From Actinomycetota bacterium (GTDB taxonomy: Bacteria; Actinomycetota; Humimicrobiia; Humimicrobiales; Humimicrobiaceae), in assembly GCA_003563375.1 (NCBI GenBank), contig PWSB01000028.1, positions 1-5,337 of the forward strand: a stretch of DNA of 5,337 nt, read 5' to 3'. Of this stretch, positions 1 to 5,337 are shown one piece after another. A program made the position numbers and the translations under genes. Below the pieces are notes generated by a model. That model saw only the letters and a list, made by a program, of their open reading frames with translations. It had not been told where the DNA came from and searched no databases. Each line of letters begins with the position of its first letter. The first letter of the stretch is position 1.

Positions 1-1582
1 ATTCTCTACACAGCTTGCCAAGGTCTTTGTCATAGGTGATCCTGGGCAGGTTCATAAAAAGGTTTGCTCCATTTTTTTTACAATAATCCTTTAAGGCTAT
101 CAATTCTTGGTGGGGCTTGCCATAATAAATAATATTTACCGCTCCGCTATCCGCTGCAGCCTGTATGCCTTTGAGATCATAAACGGAAGCAGAAATATCG
201 ATTTTCTTGGTGCTGTTTTTGTCTATCATTGGGTCATCCAAAAAATATGAGGACATGTAATATCTCAGCTCATATTCTTTTAGATCCGCCTGCTCTTGGT
301 CTTTTTTGACCTTTAAGCGGTTAGAGTCATATAAATAAAGGCTTTTGGCTTCCCCATCGAGCTTTTGGTCAAAGTATTTAAAGACACGGTCATTTTCAGA
401 TACCTGCAAAGGCTTGTCTACCTCTATACGGTAGTTGACTTTATTTTTCTTTTTCACCAATACTTGGGCTTTTTTAACAGTTATCCTTTCATTTCCCTTA
501 TTAGTCCAAACCTCTAAAAGGTCTCCGCTGCCTATAGGAATTTTGCCGCTTATCACAATAGCTTCTACCCTCTTTTTCCTCTTGCTGTATTCTATATCTT
601 CTATACGGCCTGCAAAATTTCCTATGCTTCCACTGGTCTTGGGATTTATTATCTTTTGCGGGAACGTCTTGTTAAAATATCCCAAACCGGCCTCCCTTAA
701 AAATATCTGTTTCAGCTTATAAATATCCTTTGGGTCCACCACGTAATTATCTTGATCGGCATAATAGGAATCAATATATTTTCTATATATCTTGGTGACA
801 ATACCAACGTATTCAGGCGTCTTCATCCTGCCTTCTATTTTTATGGCATCCACACCAGAACCGATTAGTTTGGGCAAAATCTCTATGGCGGACAGGTCTT
901 TTTTTGAAAAATAATAAAGATGCTTCTTGTTCTCTACATGAAATCTGTCATTGTCCTTAGAAAGCAGGCGGTATCTCATCCTGCAGGGCTGGCTGCATCT
1001 TCCCCTGTTTCCGCTCCTTCCGCTGGCAAGTGAGCTAAGATAACAATGTCCTGAAAAAGAATAGCACTGGGAGCCGTGGCCGAAGACCTCTAGCTCTATA
1101 TCACTGTTTTCTGCTATATGCCTTATCTGGTTAAGAGTCATCTCCCTGGCTAACACTACCCTTTTTATACCCATACCCTGGAGCATGAGGACTGAATCCA
1201 GGTTATGGATATTCATCTGCGTGCTGGCATGGAGGCGAAGATGCGGGAAAAGGTCTTTTATGAGCTTGTATATCCCTAGATCCTGGATTATTATGCCATC
1301 CTGGCAAATATTGGAATAATAGTTTAAAAATCTTGCAGCCTCCAAAATCTCCTCGTCCTTTATCAAGGTATTCAAGGTCAGGTAAATCTTAGCTTTTCTA
1401 CGGCTCGCTAAAATAGCTGCTTTTTTTAACATGGACAGGTCAAAGTTTGGCGCATAAGCACGCGCGCCAAAACTGGTATAACCAAGATATACCGAATCTG
1501 CCCCTCCATTTAAAGCAGCTTTTAGGTGTTCCCAGCCTCCCGCAGGGACCACCAGCTCGATTTTATCTTTTTCTTTTTTCAT
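1..1582 (-). CDS. Peptidase U32-family protein, N-terminal part (gene cut by the window edge)
   Basis: The frame stays open for 527 codons from the ATG to the left edge, so the 3' end is missing. Residues 8-34 (LVVPAGGWEHLKAAL then GGADSVYLG) begin a U32 TIM-barrel-like domain. At 165-201 is the U32 signature: E-V-F-G-H-G-S-Q-C, then SGHCYLSS, then GRSGNRGRCSQPCR. The four cysteines 173, 180, 196 and 200 are candidate Fe-S ligands, by analogy with Fe-S-bearing U32 relatives. KIEGRMKTPEYV (248-259) is a further family block. About 285-400 looks like the beta-rich domain following the barrel in long U32 proteins. From about 460 a second barrel-like segment starts. Studied relatives (RlhA, TrhP/YegQ, UbiU/UbiV) act in RNA or ubiquinone hydroxylation, so 'peptidase' should be read as a family name. 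The start overlaps the NIF3-gene stop as ATGA and has no strong ribosome site (AGGG 11 bases away), pointing to translational coupling. The exact substrate cannot be told. Confidence 0.93.
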   Translation of the reverse strand, partial: MKKEKDKIELVVPAGGWEHLKAALNGGADSVYLGYTSFGARAYAPNFDLSMLKKAAILASRRKAKIYLTLNTLIKDEEILEAARFLNYYSNICQDGIIIQDLGIYKLIKDLFPHLRLHASTQMNIHNLDSVLMLQGMGIKRVVLAREMTLNQIRHIAENSDIELEVFGHGSQCYSFSGHCYLSSLASGRSGNRGRCSQPCRMRYRLLSKDNDRFHVENKKHLYYFSKKDLSAIEILPKLIGSGVDAIKIEGRMKTPEYVGIVTKIYRKYIDSYYADQDNYVVDPKDIYKLKQIFLREAGLGYFNKTFPQKIINPKTSGSIGNFAGRIEDIEYSKRKKRVEAIVISGKIPIGSGDLLEVWTNKGNERITVKKAQVLVKKKNKVNYRIEVDKPLQVSENDRVFKYFDQKLDGEAKSLYLYDSNRLKVKKDQEQADLKEYELRYYMSSYFLDDPMIDKNSTKKIDISASVYDLKGIQAAADSGAVNIIYYGKPHQELIALKDYCKKNGANLFMNLPRITYDKDLGKLCRE

Positions 1583-2427
1583 GTTCTTTGTACCCTGTAA
1601 AAACCTGCTCCGCTTTCAATGTGCAGCCCTGATCCTTGCAGGCGGTCACATAATAGGTTAAGCCCTATTGAATCCGAGGCCATATGTCCGCATATTATAG
1701 CAGTCAGCCCACAATCCTCAATAGCTTTTATGTTGTCTATGCTGTAATGCATGCCCACTATGGTATCTATGCCTGCCTTCTTCAGATATGAAAATATCTC
1801 CGATGGAGGGTCTAATCCCCCGGTCATATCCACAAGGTATGCACCCAGGGGCTTTGCGGTCCCGGGGCTGCCTACAATATGAGGCTTGACACCATCCATA
1901 GCAGACATCCTGCATTCAGGTATTTCTTTTATCCCTGCGATTACATCCACCGGCAGGAGCCTGCTTTTTCCTTTGAGGAACCTTAGAAAAAAATCCTGCA
2001 CCAGATTGTCTACAGGTGTATGAATGCTCAAAAGAGGGATTTTTAAAAATCTGGCTGCATCCCTGACCCTTAAATGGTTTTGTGCTCCTGCCTCTATCTG
2101 GGCCTCCCTGATAACCTTGTCTGCCAGTTTTTTGGCAACCTTGTTATCCACACCCGACATTTCCCAATTTTTTTGCTGTATCCTGGCTACTTGGGGCATC
2201 ATATAAGCAGCTGAACAAAGGGGATGATGGCTCAAGACACCGTCTATATTTTTGAGCCTTTCTACCATTAAAAGTTCCGCTACACCGATATCTATTCCCA
2301 CAAATACAGTTGACAGGTCAGCATCAGGCAGATTTATGACCCTGCAGTCGGGGAAATCCTCAAATCCTGAAGGATGGGCTTTTCTTCCCATAGCTTCAGC
2401 TATATCATGTATATCTTTAAGTTTCAT
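1579..2427 (-). CDS. NIF3/DUF34-family dinuclear-metal protein, variant subtype
   Basis: This 282-residue soluble protein resembles the NIF3-like (DUF34/YbgI) family, ring-forming proteins with a two-metal site whose molecular role is still uncertain. The ligand set of the family can be traced: a His-His pair at 67-68 in LSHHPL, Asp140 in SIHTPVDN (with His136 nearby), and a C-terminal GHMASD with His248 and Asp252, where the usual family motif has His-x3-Glu. The N-terminal GIDIGVAE (44-51) occupies the place of the family's DNxGL-type segment. The stretch between the His pair and Asp140 is about 72 residues, much longer than the roughly 37 I recall for E. coli YbgI, and looks helical and charged. 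No signal peptide or membrane segment is visible. The start is bounded by an in-frame TAA two codons upstream, and its ribosome site is weak. Its stop overlaps the next start as ATGA. Family membership is likely; substrate and reaction are unknown. Confidence 0.8.
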   Translation of the reverse strand: MKLKDIHDIAEAMGRKAHPSGFEDFPDCRVINLPDADLSTVFVGIDIGVAELLMVERLKNIDGVLSHHPLCSAAYMMPQVARIQQKNWEMSGVDNKVAKKLADKVIREAQIEAGAQNHLRVRDAARFLKIPLLSIHTPVDNLVQDFFLRFLKGKSRLLPVDVIAGIKEIPECRMSAMDGVKPHIVGSPGTAKPLGAYLVDMTGGLDPPSEIFSYLKKAGIDTIVGMHYSIDNIKAIEDCGLTAIICGHMASDSIGLNLLCDRLQGSGLHIESGAGFYRVQRT

Positions 2428-2435
2428 GGGTTAGG

Positions 2436-2459
2436 GTTATCCTATCATAAAGGGATAAC
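2436..2459 (-). other. Perfect 7-bp inverted repeat (hairpin) before the NIF3-family gene
   Basis: On the transcribed strand GTTATCC, a 10-base spacer (CTTTATGATA) and GGATAAC form a perfect 7-bp stem in the 66-bp argH-to-NIF3 gap. It ends 8 bases before the ATG. The 3' arm and the bases just before it contain the only Shine-Dalgarno-like stretch (AGGAT) near the start, so folding could mask it. No T-run follows, so it is not a convincing intrinsic terminator. A protein-binding palindrome is another possibility. The structure is seen directly; any function is inferred. Confidence 0.4.
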
Positions 2460-2493
2460 AATACTCAAGGACACTAGGGGTTGGAGATGACAG

Positions 2494-3927
2494 CTAAAGA
2501 TTCAGCTCCCTTTTAAGCTTTTCGTATTGAGGTATCTTCTCCTTAAGCTTTTCTGCCTCGTCTTTCCATCCTTCTAGCTTTTCTTGGGCTCTGGCGAGGT
2601 TTTTAAGCACACTCTTCCTGCTGGTACCGCAATCAACCTTTTTGGAATCTATACAATTGCCTATGTCTATCGAATCATAATAATACTTGTCAAAATATGG
2701 AGAGAACTCTTTTAGCTCCTTTAAGCTTAACTCCTTTAGGTCTATATTGTTTTGTATGCAATGGCCCACCAGCTTGCCTACTATATTATGGGAATCCCTG
2801 AAGCTAGCCCCCTTTTTTACCAGGTAATCTGCAACATCGGTAGCCTGTATAAAGGTCCCTTTTATCCTCTCGCCCAAAGGTTTGAATTTAATATTTTCAA
2901 GCAGCCTTGTAAAAACGGCTATGCTTGAACATGTCCTTTCCACCGCAGAAAAAAGTATCTCCTTGTCTTCCTGCAGGTCCCTATTGTAAGTGGAAGGAAG
3001 GCCTTTTAAGAGCATCAATGCCTGGGTAAGGTTCCCTGCCACTACAGCACTTCTTGCTCTTGTAAGCTCCAGGAGGTCAGGGTTTTTTTTCTGGGGCATT
3101 ATGCTGCTGCCCGTACAAAAAGCTTCATCTATTTCTATAAGGGAGAATTCATGGCTGGAATAGACCACAAAATCTTCTGATATCTGGCTAAGATGCAGCA
3201 TTGTCTTTGAACAGCAATAGATAATATCCAGTATAAAATCCCTGTTTGAGACAGTGTCCATGGAGTTAGGGTCCTGTTTGGAAAATTTAAGCAGCGATGC
3301 CATCAGTTCCCTGTCCAGGGCAAATCCACTCCCAGTGCAAGCCGCAGCTCCAAGCGGAAGGGAATCAGAGGCATTGAAACAATTTGAAAAGCCCTCTATG
3401 TCCCTTGAAAACTTTTCAAAAAAAGAAAGAAGATAATGAGCCGCAAGAACAGGCTGTGCTATCTGAAGGTGGGTGTAAGCTGCTATGATACAATCCTTTT
3501 CTTTCTGTGCAAGATCCACCAGACTTTTCTGCAGCTTGACCAGGTTTGTTACCAGGGTGTAGGATGCATCCTTTGCATACATCCTTTCATCTACTACTAC
3601 CTGGTCATTCCTGCTCCTGCCAGTATGTATTTTTTTGGCCTCCGGGCCTGCGTATTCTATTAGTTTATTCTCAACAAGGCTGTGTATGTCCTCATAACCT
3701 GATACACTATGGGTCTCAATATAATATTTAACCTTTTCCAGGCCATCCAATATTTTATCAGATGTGACCCTGTCCACGATACCTATGGACCTCAACCCTC
3801 CAAGATAGGCCATGCTTCCCATTATGTCATAGAGATACAATTTTTTGTCCAAATCCAGAGAATTCGTATATTCTTCTACAAGCCTGTCAGTATTTTTTTG
3901 TATCCTCCCTTTCCAGATCTTATCCAT
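2494..3927 (-). CDS. argH: Argininosuccinate lyase
   Basis: ArgH (EC 4.3.2.1) splits argininosuccinate into arginine and fumarate, the last step of arginine synthesis, as a cytoplasmic homotetramer of the fumarase/aspartase superfamily. Conserved blocks appear in order: an N-terminal KIWKGRI-x(4)-D-x-L-V-E-E-Y stretch (3-20), HTGRSRNDQV (101-110), THLQIAQP with the His of the catalytic pair (152-159), the superfamily signature GSSIMPQKKNPD with the catalytic-serine loop (273-284), YNRDLQEDKE (314-323), and ATDVADYLVKKGASFRDSH (362-380). At 477 residues it is slightly longer than the common length of about 460. The extra length is a Lys/Glu-rich, probably helical tail after about residue 450. 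Cysteine is fairly frequent (about ten). The start ATG overlaps argG by 8 bp and has a good purine-rich binding site. A 66-bp gap follows before the next gene. Function is secure; no active-site residue is lost. Confidence 0.98.
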   Translation of the reverse strand: MDKIWKGRIQKNTDRLVEEYTNSLDLDKKLYLYDIMGSMAYLGGLRSIGIVDRVTSDKILDGLEKVKYYIETHSVSGYEDIHSLVENKLIEYAGPEAKKIHTGRSRNDQVVVDERMYAKDASYTLVTNLVKLQKSLVDLAQKEKDCIIAAYTHLQIAQPVLAAHYLLSFFEKFSRDIEGFSNCFNASDSLPLGAAACTGSGFALDRELMASLLKFSKQDPNSMDTVSNRDFILDIIYCCSKTMLHLSQISEDFVVYSSHEFSLIEIDEAFCTGSSIMPQKKNPDLLELTRARSAVVAGNLTQALMLLKGLPSTYNRDLQEDKEILFSAVERTCSSIAVFTRLLENIKFKPLGERIKGTFIQATDVADYLVKKGASFRDSHNIVGKLVGHCIQNNIDLKELSLKELKEFSPYFDKYYYDSIDIGNCIDSKKVDCGTSRKSVLKNLARAQEKLEGWKDEAEKLKEKIPQYEKLKRELNL

Positions 3928-5113
3928 CTATCCTTCCTTTTTTACCCAGAAGTTCATAAGTATAACCCCATAGCTTTATAAAGCTTTCAGAATGCCGGGG
4001 GTCGAACCTGTCGCCTTTATCGTATGTGGCAAGGCCTATATCATAAATAGAGTGTGGGGATTTTCTTCCCACAATCGAAAAGTTATGGTGCCCAAGCTTA
4101 ACCTTTACCCTGCCTGTGACATATCTCTGGCTTTCCTCAAAAAATGATGAAAGGCAATTTCTCAAAGGGGTAAACCACAGGCCATAGTAAGCAAGTTCAG
4201 CCATTTTTTCTTCCTGGATATATTTGTAATGGGCAAGCTCTCTGTCCAGCACCAGCGCTTCAAGCTCCCTATGGGCTTCTATTAAGACCACAGCAGCAGG
4301 TGCTTCATATATCTCCCTGGACTTTATGCCCACAAGCCTGTTTTCAACCATGTCTATCCTTCCCACACCGAATGCTCCGGCTATCTTACCCAGACTTTTT
4401 ATAAGGTCATAAGGTGCCATTTTCTGCCCATCCAAGGCAGTTGGAACACCCCTGTCAAAATCAATCTCTAAATACTGGATATCTCCAGGTTTCTTGGTTA
4501 TCCTGGTCCAGCTGTATATTTCCTCGGGGGGCTCCCGGTACGGGTCTTCTAGAACCCCGCATTCAATGCTTCTCCCCCATATGTTTTCGTCTATGCTGTA
4601 AGGGGACTTTTTGGTCACGGTTATCTTTATATTCTTTTCTTTGGCATACTCTATTGCCTCTTCCCTCGAAATATTCCATTCCCGCTGGGGTGCGATTATA
4701 GCAAGTCCCGGGTCAAGGGACCTTATGCCTACATCAAACCTTACCTGGTCGTTACCCTTGCCCGTACAACCATGGGCCACGGCATCCCCACCTTCAGACT
4801 TGGCTGTTTCCACCAGTTTCTTTGCTATGAGGGGTCTTGCCAGGGCAGTAGCCAGAGGATATTTTTTCTCATAAAAAAGATTTGCGCCTATGGCCGGTAA
4901 TATATAATCGTTTACAAATTCTTCCTTGGCATCTACTATCAAAGCCTTGTCAGCCCCTACCCCAATTGCCCTCCTGTAAGCTTCCTGGAGGTTTTCCGGC
5001 TGACCCACATCCACCAGGGCAGCTATCACTTCTGCACCATATTTTTCTTTAAGCCAGTTTATAGAAATGGAGGTATCCAGTCCTCCGGAATAAGCTAATA
5101 CTATTTTTTTCAT
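3920..5113 (-). CDS. argG: Argininosuccinate synthase
   Basis: ArgG (EC 6.3.4.5) is the cytoplasmic enzyme that condenses citrulline and aspartate, using ATP cleaved to AMP and pyrophosphate, to form argininosuccinate in arginine synthesis. At 397 residues it has the usual length of the type I family and looks complete. The N-terminal ATP pyrophosphatase loop AYSGGLDTS is at residues 7-15. The aspartate-binding segment HGCTGKGNDQVRFD is at about 114-127, with Thr117, Asn121 and Asp122 in the expected places. The family stretch SPYSIDENIWGRSIE is at about 170-184, and the C-terminal synthetase part carries SREIYEAPAA (about 265-274) and GRKSPHSIYD (about 349-358). The start is fixed by a strong AAGGAG site and the MKKIVLAYSGG beginning typical of the family. 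It is second in the argR-argG-argH run, and its last codons overlap the argH start by 8 bp. No key residue is missing. Confidence 0.98.
   Translation of the reverse strand: MKKIVLAYSGGLDTSISINWLKEKYGAEVIAALVDVGQPENLQEAYRRAIGVGADKALIVDAKEEFVNDYILPAIGANLFYEKKYPLATALARPLIAKKLVETAKSEGGDAVAHGCTGKGNDQVRFDVGIRSLDPGLAIIAPQREWNISREEAIEYAKEKNIKITVTKKSPYSIDENIWGRSIECGVLEDPYREPPEEIYSWTRITKKPGDIQYLEIDFDRGVPTALDGQKMAPYDLIKSLGKIAGAFGVGRIDMVENRLVGIKSREIYEAPAAVVLIEAHRELEALVLDRELAHYKYIQEEKMAELAYYGLWFTPLRNCLSSFFEESQRYVTGRVKVKLGHHNFSIVGRKSPHSIYDIGLATYDKGDRFDPRHSESFIKLWGYTYELLGKKGRIDG
3931..3940 (-). promoter_or_regulatory. Ribosome binding site of argH, inside the end of argG
   Basis: The minus strand reads AAAGGAAGGA ending three bases before the argH ATG; the AAAGGA part has a spacing of 7 bases. 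It lies wholly within the last argG codons, and the argG stop falls 3 bases into argH. This supports translational coupling of the two enzymes and supports the chosen argH start. Confidence 0.75.
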
Positions 5114-5118
5114 GTCTT

Positions 5119-5124
5119 CTCCTT
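5119..5124 (-). promoter_or_regulatory. Ribosome binding site of argG
   Basis: On the minus strand AAGGAG lies five bases before the argG ATG. It overlaps the last two bases of the argR TAA stop codon. This strong Shine-Dalgarno fixes the argG start and favours hand-over of ribosomes that finish argR. Confidence 0.85.
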
Positions 5125-5337
5125 AAAAACTATTTAATAAAACTTCGATCTTTTCTGCGTCTTCATCTGACTTTAGCACGCAGAGAATTGTATCATCGCC
5201 GGCAACCGTTCCCAGTATCTCTAAAAAGTTTATTCCATCTATTATAGCGGCGACCCCTTGAGCTTCCCCGGGATAGGTCCTCAATACCAATATGTTCTTG
5301 GCACGGTTAACAGATAATACGCTTTCTTGAAATTTTG
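5123..5337 (-). CDS. argR: Arginine repressor ArgR, C-terminal part (gene cut by the window edge)
   Basis: This is the last 70 residues of ArgR, the arginine-sensing transcription factor that binds ARG-box operators as a hexamer. The visible part is the oligomerisation and arginine-binding domain. It shows the pattern S-V-x-x-V-N-x-A-K-N-I-L-V-L-R-T, then PGEAQGVAAIID, then the diagnostic GTVAGDDTI stretch, whose Asp-Asp pair binds the arginine side chain in characterised ArgR proteins. The protein ends in LLNSF and a TAA stop, a normal ArgR ending. The N-terminal winged-helix DNA-binding domain would lie to the right of the window and is not seen. The stop codon shares bases with the argG ribosome binding site and lies only 9 bp before the argG start, so argR is very probably co-transcribed with argG and argH. 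That arrangement would let ArgR act on its own promoter together with the genes it controls. The family call is secure; regulatory details are inferred. Confidence 0.95.
   Translation of the reverse strand, partial: KFQESVLSVNRAKNILVLRTYPGEAQGVAAIIDGINFLEILGTVAGDDTILCVLKSDEDAEKIEVLLNSF

Noticed and set aside
121..145. AT-rich near-palindromic stretch resembling an ARG box
   Set aside because: It lies well inside the U32 coding region, far from any start, and the similarity is what AT-rich codons give by chance. True operators would be expected upstream of argR, outside the window.
435..722. Plus-strand open frame of 95 codons with a hydrophobic, membrane-like translation
   Set aside because: It lies antisense to the well-supported U32 coding region. 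Its Phe/Leu-rich look comes from Lys- and Glu-rich codons on the other strand, and no ribosome site or family match is evident.
1718..1915. Second minus-strand open frame inside the NIF3-family gene
   Set aside because: It is an alternate frame of a gene with clear family motifs and has no motif or ribosome site of its own.
2436..2459. Intrinsic terminator after argH
   Set aside because: The stem is only 7 bp and AT-rich and is followed by CCTAACCC rather than a T-run, so termination there is not supported.
3436..3981. Several overlapping plus-strand open frames opposite argH
   Set aside because: They are shadows of argH, overlap each other in different frames, and have Cys/His/Pro-rich translations without recognisable domains.
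4414..4874. Two plus-strand open frames opposite argG
   Set aside because: They are antisense to a highly conserved enzyme gene and have no recognisable protein features.

Overview
The window is a compact, same-strand (minus) bacterial gene cluster. Read in the direction of transcription, right to left, it holds the 3' end of argR, then argG, argH, a NIF3/DUF34-family metal-site protein gene, and the 5' two-thirds or so of a large peptidase-U32-family gene that runs off the left edge. All five are closely packed: 9 bp between argR and argG, an 8-bp overlap between argG and argH, a 66-bp gap before the NIF3 gene, and a 4-bp ATGA overlap into the U32 gene. No stretch over 300 bases lacks a gene, and I see no RNA gene, mobile element, CRISPR array or clear terminator. 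All plus-strand open frames are antisense shadows of these genes.

Function: ArgG joins citrulline and aspartate to make argininosuccinate, and ArgH splits it to arginine and fumarate. ArgR is the arginine-sensing repressor of this pathway. Having argR directly upstream of argGH suggests autoregulation by the end product. The two downstream genes have no obvious arginine role. The NIF3 protein keeps a recognisable two-metal ligand set, and the U32 protein keeps the family's cysteine-rich signature. U32 proteins that have been studied are mostly Fe-S-associated RNA or quinone hydroxylation factors rather than proven proteases. The ATGA overlap says these two are made together.

Organism: bacterial, with moderate to low GC, heavy use of ATA (Ile) and AGG/AGA (Arg) codons, and good AGGAG-type ribosome binding sites before argG and argH. 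The argR-argG-argH order is that of the classical actinobacterial argCJBDFRGH cluster, whereas in many Firmicutes argR sits elsewhere. The codon use is unlike high-GC Actinobacteria. A deep-branching, low-GC or uncultured lineage (actinobacterial-related or a clostridial/thermophile-like group) fits, but the window alone cannot decide this.

Overall this is mostly a standard biosynthetic operon. The parts worth a second look are the NIF3-U32 pair, the NIF3 variant's altered metal motif, the internal duplication in the U32 protein, and a small hairpin with a minimal ORF just before the NIF3 gene.
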